This document shows positions 34,072 to 42,235 of a stretch of DNA of 64,000 nt, in pieces. The translations under genes were made by a program, and so were the position numbers. The stretch covers positions 1,488,001 to 1,552,000 of the forward strand of contig NZ_CP051625.1 of assembly GCF_012844345.1 (NCBI RefSeq), given 5' to 3'. Within the stretch, counting starts at the first letter, position 1. The number at the start of each line of letters is the position of its first letter. The DNA comes from Pseudomonas sp. gcc21 (GTDB lineage: Bacteria; Pseudomonadota; Gammaproteobacteria; Pseudomonadales; Pseudomonadaceae). Under the pieces are notes generated by a model. It saw only the letters and a program-made list of their open reading frames with translations, made no database searches and had not been told where the DNA came from.

Positions 34072-36184
34072 CAACGTAATATTCAAAAGGTCGCTGGTGA
34101 TTCCTCTGGTACTGACGGGTCTCGCCTGGCCTGCCGTCGGCCATGCGGATCGTTATCGTACAACTCAGCATGATTTTGGAGGTGTTGGCCTTTTACAAAC
34201 GCCGACCGCTCGCATGGCGCCTGAAGGTGCTTTCAGCTTCAACGCCAATCGCACCTCGCCCTATAGCCGCTACAGCATTTCGGTGCAGCCCTTGCCCTGG
34301 CTTGAGACGAATATTCGGTATATCGCCATTACCAACCGCGACTATTCTGCTTCGTCGACGGGCCAAAGTCTGAAAGATAAAGCCATCGACGCCAAGTTCA
34401 GATTGTGGGAAGAAAGTTACTGGTTGCCGCAAGTAGCATTGGGCTTTCGGGATATGGGTGGTACCGGTCTGTTTTCCAGCGAATTCCTGGTGGCCAACAA
34501 ACGCTTCTACGACCTGGACCTGAGCCTAGGTGTTGCATGGGGATATATCGGTAATCGCGGCGACGTCAGCAATCCCCTGGCCGACCTCGGATTACGCGAC
34601 GAGCAACGCGCCGGCTCAACCGGCGAAGTGGGCGGCGAATTCAACACCAGCGCATTCTTCAGCGGCCCCGTGGGCGTATTCGGCGGCGTTGAATATCAGA
34701 CGCCCTGGGATCGTCTTCGCCTGAAGGCGGAAGTCGAGGGCAACGATTATAAATCGGAGCCCCAACGCAACAATCAGGATCAGGACTCACCCCTCAACCT
34801 GGCTGCGGTATTTCGGCTCAGTGAAGGCATAGATCTAACGGCGGGCTGGGAACGCGGCAATACTGCGATGTTCGGGATCAGTTTTTCGACCAATCTCAAG
34901 ACCGGCTCGCATCCGCCCAAGGTACTGGACCCAGCGCCCGAGCCAAAACACGAACTCCCGGCCGGCGTAACGGCCAGCCAAGTGGATTGGCAGGATGTCA
35001 GCAACCGTCTACGCGACAATGCCGGTTTTGCCGTTGAAGAGATTGCGGTCAAGGATCGTGAAGTCATCGTTACCGGGAACCAGACTACCTATCGCGAGGA
35101 AGCGAAGGGACTCGGCCGCGCGGCGCGCGTGCTGGATAACAGCCTCGGTGAAGGGACCTATGACTGGTACACGCTGGTTAACAAGCCACGGGGTATGGAA
35201 ACCAGCGAAAGCAGTATCCGCCCTGATCGGCTGCATGCACTTGAAGAAAATCGCCTCACGCTGGAGCAGATGCGCCGCACCACGGTCAATGCCATGCCTA
35301 GCGTGGTGAGCAAGGACGTGGTACACCGCGAGCCACTCGACAGGTTCGATGCCGGGATCTCGCTGGGCTACAACCAGAACGTGGGCGGCCCGGATGACTT
35401 TATTCTCTATCAGCTTCTAGCTCGGGCTAGTGGCGAATACCGGTTCAGTCGCAATGCCTGGGTGGATGGCAGTGTCGGCGTGGATTTGCTGAATAACTTT
35501 GACAGATTCGAGTACGACGCGCCCAGCAAACTGCCCCGCGTACGCACCAACATTCGCGAATATCTAACCACCTCGGACGTGGTGCTTGAGCGCCTGCAAT
35601 ACACCCAGACCCAGCGCATGGGTAGCGACCTGTTTGTAATGGGCTATGCCGGTTTGCTCGAGAGCATGTTTGGCGGTGTCGGTGGCGAAGTATTGCTACG
35701 TCCACATGGCTCTGACTGGGCGGTGGGTGTTGATGCGAACTGGGTGAAAAAGCGCGGCTTCCGGCAGGATTTCAGCTTCCAGGATTACTCAGTCTGGACA
35801 GGCCACATGACCGGCTACCTGCAGACCGACTTTTATAATGTATTGGCGCGCGGCAGTGTGGGGCGGTATCTGGCAGGCGATTACGGCGCCACGCTGGAGC
35901 TCTCCCGTCGATTCAATAACGGCATCACCATTGGGGCCTGGGCGACTAAAACCGACGTGCCTTCGGAGGATTTCGGTGAAGGCAGCTTCGACAAAGGTAT
36001 CTACTTCACCTTTCCCTTCGATGCCTTCTTCGCCAGATCCTCCACCTCGCACGGTACTATCGCCTGGAATCCGCTTACCCGCGACGGCGGCGCCCGCCTG
36101 GCTCGATACCATCAACTGTATGACATGACCGAATCGCGCAATACCGACCGGTTTAACGAAGGGTTTGAGCGAATTCTGGAATGA
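34064..36184 (+). CDS. GfcD/YjbH-like outer-membrane protein
   Basis: 706 residues from the GTG at 34064, which has GGGGG about ten bases ahead and overlaps the gfcC-like stop; a TTG at 34019 in the same frame would not give a clean signal peptide. The signal (SLVIPLVLTGLAWPAVGHA) is followed by the YjbH hallmark DFGGVGLLQTPTARMAPEG (about 37-55). Many alternating beta strands follow and the sequence ends in a large barrel-like domain with GTIAWNPLTRDGGARLARYH near the C-terminus. YjbH/GfcD is a predicted double-barrel outer-membrane protein required for group 4 capsule or Yjb exopolysaccharide export. Last gene of the operon. Confidence 0.88.
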   Translation: MSNNVIFKRSLVIPLVLTGLAWPAVGHADRYRTTQHDFGGVGLLQTPTARMAPEGAFSFNANRTSPYSRYSISVQPLPWLETNIRYIAITNRDYSASSTGQSLKDKAIDAKFRLWEESYWLPQVALGFRDMGGTGLFSSEFLVANKRFYDLDLSLGVAWGYIGNRGDVSNPLADLGLRDEQRAGSTGEVGGEFNTSAFFSGPVGVFGGVEYQTPWDRLRLKAEVEGNDYKSEPQRNNQDQDSPLNLAAVFRLSEGIDLTAGWERGNTAMFGISFSTNLKTGSHPPKVLDPAPEPKHELPAGVTASQVDWQDVSNRLRDNAGFAVEEIAVKDREVIVTGNQTTYREEAKGLGRAARVLDNSLGEGTYDWYTLVNKPRGMETSESSIRPDRLHALEENRLTLEQMRRTTVNAMPSVVSKDVVHREPLDRFDAGISLGYNQNVGGPDDFILYQLLARASGEYRFSRNAWVDGSVGVDLLNNFDRFEYDAPSKLPRVRTNIREYLTTSDVVLERLQYTQTQRMGSDLFVMGYAGLLESMFGGVGGEVLLRPHGSDWAVGVDANWVKKRGFRQDFSFQDYSVWTGHMTGYLQTDFYNVLARGSVGRYLAGDYGATLELSRRFNNGITIGAWATKTDVPSEDFGEGSFDKGIYFTFPFDAFFARSSTSHGTIAWNPLTRDGGARLARYHQLYDMTESRNTDRFNEGFERILE

Positions 36185-36290
36185 GTGGGAAAAGGGATGC
36201 TTCGGCTGATTTTTCCGGAATGTCGACCAAGTCGCCGAATCAACGCCGCGACACTGGCTCTCAGGCTAGCCGATATCGCTGCACAAAATC

Positions 36291-36336
36291 GGGGCGCCCT
36301 GCGGACGCCGTCGCGGCGAGGTCGCCCCCTCCTACC
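36291..36336 (+). repeat. Single type-2 REP-like element after the export operon
   Basis: GGGGCGCCC, a GGACGCCGTCGCGGCGAGG core and CGCCCCCTCCTACCA resemble the type-2 elements at 24271-24289 and 25216-25240 (GGACGCCGTCGCGCCGAGG). It lies in the 258-base gap between the GfcD-like and VanZ-like genes, where the short frame at 36181-36429 is not convincing. Confidence 0.6.
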
Positions 36337-36442
36337 AGGTCCGCAGCCAAACAAATGATTTGTCGTCCTATCGAATCACCGCATCGCATGTGGCGACGTG
36401 CAGAACTGCATGGCCGGACTTATGTGTGAAAATGGAGCAAAT

Positions 36443-36841
36443 ATGTGGTTTAGGTTAATGCGACGCTGGGTCCGGTGGCGTCCGGCATTCCGTATCATGT
36501 TCTACGCGCTGGTCTGTCTCGGTATGTTTCTCGGCATGCGCCCTACGCCGCCACCGGTAGCTTTCAACGGTATGGCAGTGCTCTATCACGCCGGCGGTCT
36601 GTGCGCCTGTACCCTGCTGAGCTACCTCGGGCATCCCAGATGGGAATGGTGGGTGCGTTTTGTGCTGATGTTTGCTGTGGGGTTGGCAGTAGAGATGGTG
36701 CAATCCTTCCACCCAACACGCAGCGCTGATGTCTACGATCTGTACGCCAACAGCATTGGCGTAGCGATAGGACTGGCCATGATCTGGGCGTGGCGCAGCT
36801 GGAGCCGCAAACGCTTTCATCCGAGCAGTTCAAGGGCTTGA
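36443..36841 (+). CDS. VanZ-like membrane protein
   Basis: 132 residues from the ATG at 36443, preceded by GGAG at six bases; earlier in-frame starts lack a site. Four hydrophobic helices with family marks such as NGMAVLYHAGGLCACTLLSY (about 42-61) and AVEMVQSFHPTRSADVYDLY (about 85-104), the second matching the VanZ signature E-x-x-Q-x5-R-x2-D-x-x-D. VanZ family proteins are small inner-membrane proteins; some give teicoplanin tolerance, but the function here is unknown. They are often found near exopolysaccharide genes in gammaproteobacteria. It is followed by REP elements and the REP transposase on the opposite strand. Confidence 0.82.
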   Translation: MWFRLMRRWVRWRPAFRIMFYALVCLGMFLGMRPTPPPVAFNGMAVLYHAGGLCACTLLSYLGHPRWEWWVRFVLMFAVGLAVEMVQSFHPTRSADVYDLYANSIGVAIGLAMIWAWRSWSRKRFHPSSSRA

Positions 36842-36878
36842 GCCACCGGGGAAAGCCCATCCAGGTTCGCAACGCCAG

Positions 36879-37043
36879 CCTGGGGGTGTAACGCGCGTGC
36901 GCTACGCCAGCGATAACACCGCACTTCGACACCGACCACGTCGGCACGCCCAAATGCCGCCCGAGCCGCACGCTAACCCCAGTAAGACGCAAGTCTACCA
37001 ACGCCACGCCAGCCTGGGGGTGTAGCGCGCCTGCGCTACGCCA
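36879..37043 (+). repeat. Two direct type-A REPs flanking the 3' side of the RAYT gene
   Basis: Copies at 36879-36909 and 37013-37043 have the CCTGGGGGT head and the GTAGCGC-GCCT-GCGCTAC hairpin (one stem change in the first copy). A partial type-B element (ACGCTAACCCCAG) lies between. The second copy contains the last codon and stop codon of the transposase gene. Confidence 0.88.
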
Positions 37044-37680
37044 TGCTTTGATCGCCCCACGAACCTTCGGAATATGCGCTAGACCACTTCCACTCCGCTG
37101 CGGTCCGACACAGCCCAGCCTTAACCGGATTCTGATGGATATATTCAACAGCCGTCCGGAAATGATGCTCGTCACGTACAAAACGATCCCAGTAATCCCG
37201 CATCCATAAGCTACGAGTGGGAACTCTCAAGCGCAATCGATCATTGTTTAAGAACATCCACCGCGTAGTCACCGATTTCCATGTTTGGACGATTTTTGGC
37301 AATGAATACCAGGTATCGATTAGCACGTGGACATGGTTCGGCATAATGCACCACGCAATAAGCCTATAACGCTGCCCGTGGTGATACTTCAAGGCATCTT
37401 CCAACGCGGCAGCCATCTTCTGGTTACGCAAAGCACAACAACCAAGCCCGCTATCCAGCCAAAGCTCAATGTTCCTGCGCTGGTAGCTGCCGCGTTCGGA
37501 CTCAGGAAGCGTCTTCGACTCTCGCGCTAGCTCGCGAAGCAAATGCTGGGGAATCGAGTCGGCTAAACGGAAGGTAATAAATTGAATGCAGTGCGGGTCA
37601 TCGCGATGTGGGGCGGAGCCGGAGTAATACCAACCTTTCCATGAGGTATCGGTGGGCTCGCGGTTCGAGCGCATGATCAT
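37036..37680 (-). CDS. REP-associated tyrosine transposase (RAYT, Y1/HUH family)
   Basis: A 214-residue protein with IQFITFRLADSIP near the N-terminus, the HUH metal-binding motif in MPNHVHVLI (His116, His118) and the catalytic-tyrosine region EYIHQNPVKAGL (Tyr180), followed by WKWSSA. This is the standard RAYT (TnpA-REP) architecture; such enzymes nick and join single-stranded REP hairpins and are single-copy, not self-spreading like insertion sequences. REP elements flank it on both sides and fill many gaps of the window, so it is the likely source of their spread. The stop codon TAG is inside a REP. An ATG at residue 3 is an alternative start. Confidence 0.92.
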   Translation of the reverse strand: MIMRSNREPTDTSWKGWYYSGSAPHRDDPHCIQFITFRLADSIPQHLLRELARESKTLPESERGSYQRRNIELWLDSGLGCCALRNQKMAAALEDALKYHHGQRYRLIAWCIMPNHVHVLIDTWYSLPKIVQTWKSVTTRWMFLNNDRLRLRVPTRSLWMRDYWDRFVRDEHHFRTAVEYIHQNPVKAGLCRTAAEWKWSSAYSEGSWGDQSMA

Positions 37681-38186
37681 CTTCCCTGTTTATTAGAAAG
37701 ACGAGGTTAGCAAGCGAGGTTTGCGAGTGACGCGAGCTTATGCTCAGTTTCAGAAATCGTGTTGTGGACTAGATCCCGGTGCTCTATGGCGGAGCGAAGA
37801 TCTATTTCAAGCGTGAGAAGCTCAATCTATCAGCGCGCCCAAACAGCGCCCCGACTTGCCATTCAGCCTCGTTGGCTAGCTCGAGCGCGGACCACCCTGT
37901 CGGCGCGCCGGCGCACGCCAACCCCAGGGAGAAGCCAGCCCACAACCGCAGCGCCAGCCTGGGGGTGTAGCGCGCCTGCGCTACGCCAATCTATGCGATA
38001 ACACCGGGCTTCGACACCGACCACGTCGGCACGCCCAAATGCGGACCACCTTGTCGGCGCGTCCGAACGCGGCCCGAGCCGCACGCCAACCCCGGGATAA
38101 CTCATACAACGCAGCGCCAGCCTGGGGGTGTAGCGCGCCTGCGCTACGCCATTATCCTGAGCACCACCGAAATATCAGAAAGCGCT
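37681..38186. repeat. Gap with type-A and type-B REPs between RAYT and helicase
   Basis: Type-A REPs at 37958-37988 and 38121-38151 are direct repeats in plus orientation. Between them are reversed type-B elements (GTCGGCGCGCCGG-type at about 37899-37927 and GCCGCACGCCAACCCC near 38078-38093). The first 200 bases after the RAYT start carry nothing I recognise and may hold its promoter. Confidence 0.82.
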
Positions 38187-39518
38187 TCAATCCCGCCGCT
38201 TAGGCGGTGCCAGCCCGTCTGCGCTGGTCACAACCTGCCCAACCGGCGCGGGGGATGATTTGCGCCGGCCGGCGTGCTTTTTCGATTTGGGCTTTTTAGC
38301 TTTATCTTTCTTCTTGTCGTCTTTCTTTTTCTTGCTGCCTACGGGTTTGCCGGAGGCTTTGACCTTTTTCGGTCCTTTGAAGCTTCCTTCTATTTCCTTG
38401 ACCACCCGCCGCTCAAAGTTGCGCCGCAAATAGCGCTCGATGCTCGACATCAGATTCCATTCGTGCGGTGCCACCAGAGAGATCGCGATGCCCTCTGCCC
38501 CTGCACGGCCTGTGCGGCCGACGCGGTGTAGGTAATCATCACCGCTGCGCGGCATGTCGAAGTTGATAACCAGATCCAGCTCGCTGATATCCAACCCACG
38601 TGCGGCCACATCGGTCGCTACCAGCACGCCGCTTTTGCCTTCCTTGAAGCGTTCGATGGCCAGCTTGCGGTCTTTTTGGTCCTTCTCACCGTGCAATACG
38701 TAGACGCGCATCGAGTCGTCGGCACGCAGTACGCCATTCAACCGATCCGCCGTTACACGTGTGTTGGTAAACACGATGGCCTTGCCGGGGTTTTCATTCG
38801 TCAGCAGCCATTTCAGCTGCTTTTCCTTGTGCGTTGCGTCGTCTGCGGCCATGACTTGTTGTTTGATTGCCGGCGTATCGTCGCGCACGCTGTCCAGTTC
38901 CAATATCACCGGCTCACGCATGGCGCTTTTGGCCAGACGCTGCAAACCGGCGCTGCCTTTGGTGGCGGAGAACAGCATGGTCTGCCGCGCTTCCGGGCAG
39001 GCTTCGGCAATCTTGATAACGTCTTCGCTGAAGCCCATGTCGAGCATGCGGTCAGCTTCATCGATGACCAGCGTCTGCACCTGCGACAGATCCAGATTCA
39101 CGCCGGCACCCAGTTGTTCAAGCGCACGGCCCGGTGTAGCAACAATAATGTCCGGGTTCTTACGCAGTTTAGCCGCCTGTACTTTGAAGTCTTCCCCGCC
39201 AATAACCAGTTCAGCCTTGATGAAGGTAAAGCTCGCGAGCTTCTGAATGTCTTGCAGAATCTGCCTGGCCAGCTCGCGAGTCGGAGACAAAATCAGCGCC
39301 CGCGGCGCTTGCGGCTGTCCTTCTTCATTCAGAATGCGCTGCAGGATAGGCAATACGAAGGCAGCTGTCTTGCCGCTTCCGGTTTGTGCGATGACATACA
39401 GATCGTCGCCCTTGATCGCAGCCGGAATCGCCGCCCTCTGGACGTCGGTGGGCGTTTCAAATGACAGCGCTTCGAGGCCTTTAAGGAGGCGTTGGTGCAG
39501 GTTTAATTCGGTGAACAA
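38187..39518 (-). CDS. DEAD-box ATP-dependent RNA helicase
   Basis: 443 residues from a TTG at 39518, giving MFTELNLHQRLLKGLEAL; the frame is open for a further 142 codons upstream but these translate REP sequence, and no ATG or GTG lies close. The motifs are complete: Q motif (TPTDVQ, 22-27), AQTGSGKT (44-51), PTRELA, DEAD (153-156), SAT (184-186), then in domain 2 VFTNTR, DVAARGLD and HRVGRTGR. A long Lys-rich basic tail (from about 395) probably binds RNA. It resembles the RhlE/SrmB-like group used in ribosome assembly and mRNA decay at low temperature. The exact subfamily is uncertain. Confidence 0.9.
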   Translation of the reverse strand: MFTELNLHQRLLKGLEALSFETPTDVQRAAIPAAIKGDDLYVIAQTGSGKTAAFVLPILQRILNEEGQPQAPRALILSPTRELARQILQDIQKLASFTFIKAELVIGGEDFKVQAAKLRKNPDIIVATPGRALEQLGAGVNLDLSQVQTLVIDEADRMLDMGFSEDVIKIAEACPEARQTMLFSATKGSAGLQRLAKSAMREPVILELDSVRDDTPAIKQQVMAADDATHKEKQLKWLLTNENPGKAIVFTNTRVTADRLNGVLRADDSMRVYVLHGEKDQKDRKLAIERFKEGKSGVLVATDVAARGLDISELDLVINFDMPRSGDDYLHRVGRTGRAGAEGIAISLVAPHEWNLMSSIERYLRRNFERRVVKEIEGSFKGPKKVKASGKPVGSKKKKDDKKKDKAKKPKSKKHAGRRKSSPAPVGQVVTSADGLAPPKRRD

Positions 39519-40781
39519 GGCAGGCTTCGCTCTACTGGAATCTTCGGAATGGTAATTGATGACAGTGTAACAGTAGAAGCGTTGACGGTGATGATGTAGC
39601 GCATCGGTCGTGGAAAGGCTGCTCGTAACAATATCGACGGCACACCGATCCCAGGAAAAACCCAGTCCGCAGCTGCTGCGCCGCCTGGGGGTGTAGCGCG
39701 CCTGCGCTACGCCAAGGTTGTGCAAACCACAAAACTCTTGTCGCACTCGCCAGTGCGTCCGGGCGCGGCCCGAGGTCATACCAAACTCGTCGGCGCGCAG
39801 GCGCACGCCAACTCCAGGAACCAGCGGCGAGTCCGAACGCGGCCGGAGCCGCACACAGATCCCATGAAAAAACCCAGTCCGAAGCTGCTGCGCCACCCTG
39901 GGGGTGTAGCGCGCCTGCGCTACGCCAAGGCTGTTCAAAACCACGAAACTCTTTTCGACCTCGCCGGTGCGTCCGGGCGCGGCCCGAGGTCATACCAAAC
40001 TCGTCGGCGCGCAGACGCACGCCAACCCCAGGAAACCATCGGCTAGTCCGAACGCGGCCAGAGCCGCACACCGATCCCAGGAAAAAACTCAGTCCGCAGC
40101 TGCTGCGCCAACCTGGGGGTGTAGCGCGCCTGCGCTACGCCAACGCTGTTTAACTACGAATCTCTTGTCGACCTCGCCAGTGCGTCCGGGCGCGGTCTGA
40201 GGTCATACCAAACCCTGTCGGCGCGCAGGCGCACGCCAACCCCAGGAAAACGTCGGCGCGTCCGAACGCGGCCAGAGCCGCACACCGATCCCATGAAAAA
40301 ACCCAGTCCGAAGCTGCTGCGCCACTCTGGGGGTGTAGCGCGCCTGCGCTACGCCAAGGCTGTTCAAAACCACGAAACTCTTTTCGACCTCGCCGGTGCG
40401 TCCGAGCGCGGCTCGAGGTCATACCAAACCCTGTCGGCGCGCAGCCGCACGCCAACCCCAGAAAACCGTCTGCTAGTCCGAACGCGGCCAGAGCCGCACA
40501 CCGATCCCATGAAAAAATCCAGTCCGAAGCTGCTGCGCCAACCTAGGGGTGTAGCGCGCCTGCACTACGCCAAGGTTGTTTAAACCACGAAACTCTTCTC
40601 GGACTCGCCAGTGCGTACGGGCGCGGGCCGAGGTCATACCAAACCCTGTCGGCGCGCAGGCGCACGCCAACCCCAGGAACCATCGGCGAGTCCGAACGCG
40701 GCCAGAGCCGCACACCATCCCAAAGAACATTGGCTAGTCCGAGCGCGGTCCGCAGCGCACGTACTCTTGAGAAACGCACAT
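39519..40781. repeat. Higher-order REP array: five units of about 214 bp
   Basis: Type-A REPs lie at 39684-39714, 39897-39927, 40112-40142, 40326-40356 and 40542-40572, spaced 213, 215, 214 and 216 bases. Each unit also has a type-B element in reverse (for example 39789-39818) and a conserved linker with GACCTCGCC and GAGGTCATACCAAAC. The fifth unit ends near 40735. Units are not identical, so the array has diverged since it expanded. No gene is supported; the frames running through it are repeat translations. The promoter of the helicase gene should lie at 39519-39680. Confidence 0.92.
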
Positions 40782-40810
40782 AAAAAAGGGACATCCGAAG
40801 ATGTCCCTTA
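40782..40810 (-). terminator. Intrinsic terminator after DUF1329 copy 1
   Basis: On the minus strand AAGGGACATC-TTCG-GATGTCCCTT followed by TTTT: a ten-base stem with a stable TTCG loop, 28 bases after the stop codon. It closes the first DUF1302-DUF1329 pair. Confidence 0.92.
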
Positions 40811-40838
40811 AAACCCAAACGGTAAATCACATTACTGC

Positions 40839-42212
40839 TTAACGCACACCAGAGGCCCTCAGAGCTGCAGGGGTGAACTGGTTGTAGGACGGTTTGAAAT
40901 CATACTGAGGTGCGGACGTTTCTTCGGTATACATGCCCAAAGCGATATAGCGGCCAGCCAGCAGGTCGTACAGCGTTTCGATGGCGTAGCCAGGCAGCTT
41001 CTGATTGTAGGCAAATGCGATATGCCCCTCACCTACACGCCACAGGGTGCCGCGACCATCATAGTGATCAGCCAGATTAATCATCCACGAGTCTTCATCG
41101 ACGAAGAAGTTACGCTGAGCATAGATATGACGCTGCCCTTGCTTGACGTCGCCCTGTACTTCCCACACACGGTGCAGCTCATATCGGGTGAACTCAGGAT
41201 TGATGTGGCCAGCCTTTAGCACGTCGTCGTACTTGACGCCTTTCTCGGTCAGTTTATACGCGTTGTATGGGACGTAAATTTCCTTCTTGCCGACCAATTT
41301 CCAGTCATAACGGTCGGGTGCGCCGTTATACATGGAGAAGTTATCAGAAGTACGCATCCCGTCCGACGCGGTACCCGGGCCGTCATAGGAAACCTGAGGA
41401 GCCCGGCGAACCCGACGCTGTCCTGCGTTATATACCCAGGCCATACGCGGCTCTTTCAGCTGATCCAGCGTGTCGTGAACCAGCAGAACATTACCAGCCA
41501 GACGCGCTGGGGCATTCACACGTTGCTTGAAATAAAGCAGCGTGTTGGGCACTTCTGCTTCATTCACATCGTCCATGTACTGCGGGTAGCCAACCTCTTC
41601 TTCCATCTTGATCAGGTTGTAGGACCCATTGGTCTGCGGCATGGCCTGCATATACCAGCGTTTGACGTTGCTACGCGCGCGAGTCATATGATTCCAGACC
41701 ACCTCCGCGCCCGATTTTGGAATCGGGAAAGCAAAACTGCCGTGGGCGAAATCGGAGATGCCATCGCCGCCGTTAACCAGCTTGGCCTGTCCGGCCGTAC
41801 GCTTGACCTGCTCGTAGGTCTCTTCAGGATAACCGACAGTCCGCTTGGTTTCGTAGATCGGCATCTGGAAGGTATCGGGGTAACGCTCGAACATGGCTAC
41901 CTGCCCAGGCGTAAGCTTCTCGCGGTATTCCTGGTAATTCTGCGCAGTAATAACAAATTCTGGCTGGTCATTCGCAAGCGGGTTTGCATAGAAGTTATCC
42001 TCCAACGCTCGCCCTGCATCGGTGGGCAAACCGCCAGTCCATTCAGGAATGGTCCCGTCGGCATTGCCCGCTTTTTCTGCGCCGATTGGCGTCAGCTCGT
42101 TACCCAGCTTATTGATCTCATCCTGAGTTAATGACTGCGCCATCACGCCAGATGCAACAAGACTCAAAGCCAGACCACCGACACCACATAGAGTTTTTCG
42201 CATACGCTTCAT
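40839..42212 (-). CDS. DUF1329 exported protein, copy 1
   Basis: 457 residues with a signal peptide (GLALSLVASGVMAQS) and the family opening LTPIGAEKAGNADGTIPEWT (about 40-59). Further blocks include MFERYPDTFQMPIY (about 102-115) and VYNAGQRRVRRAPQVSYDGP (about 260-279), with a C-terminal end LRASGVR shared by all three copies. The start ATG at 42212 has AGGAG nine bases ahead. DUF1329 proteins are exported and nearly always follow a DUF1302 gene, as here (23-base gap). They are sometimes annotated as outer-membrane lipoprotein-sorting proteins; a role in moving hydrophobic molecules is suggested but unproven. Confidence 0.9.
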   Translation of the reverse strand: MKRMRKTLCGVGGLALSLVASGVMAQSLTQDEINKLGNELTPIGAEKAGNADGTIPEWTGGLPTDAGRALEDNFYANPLANDQPEFVITAQNYQEYREKLTPGQVAMFERYPDTFQMPIYETKRTVGYPEETYEQVKRTAGQAKLVNGGDGISDFAHGSFAFPIPKSGAEVVWNHMTRARSNVKRWYMQAMPQTNGSYNLIKMEEEVGYPQYMDDVNEAEVPNTLLYFKQRVNAPARLAGNVLLVHDTLDQLKEPRMAWVYNAGQRRVRRAPQVSYDGPGTASDGMRTSDNFSMYNGAPDRYDWKLVGKKEIYVPYNAYKLTEKGVKYDDVLKAGHINPEFTRYELHRVWEVQGDVKQGQRHIYAQRNFFVDEDSWMINLADHYDGRGTLWRVGEGHIAFAYNQKLPGYAIETLYDLLAGRYIALGMYTEETSAPQYDFKPSYNQFTPAALRASGVR

Positions 42213-42235
42213 TTTTATTTTCTCCTGTTGCGCTC

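Noticed and set aside
36181..36429. Short plus-strand frame overlapping the end of the GfcD-like gene
   Set aside because: It runs through a type-2 REP element and has no recognisable feature; the 4-base overlap with the stop is likely chance.
37036..37680. Insertion sequence of the IS200/IS605 type
   Set aside because: The protein has the HUH/Y1 fold, but its length, motifs and flanking REP hairpins fit a RAYT, and there are no IS ends or tnpB.
39519..39944. N-terminal extension of the DEAD-box helicase frame
   Set aside because: The extra 142 codons translate REP sequence and are absent from the family; the TTG at 39518 gives a normal helicase N-terminus.
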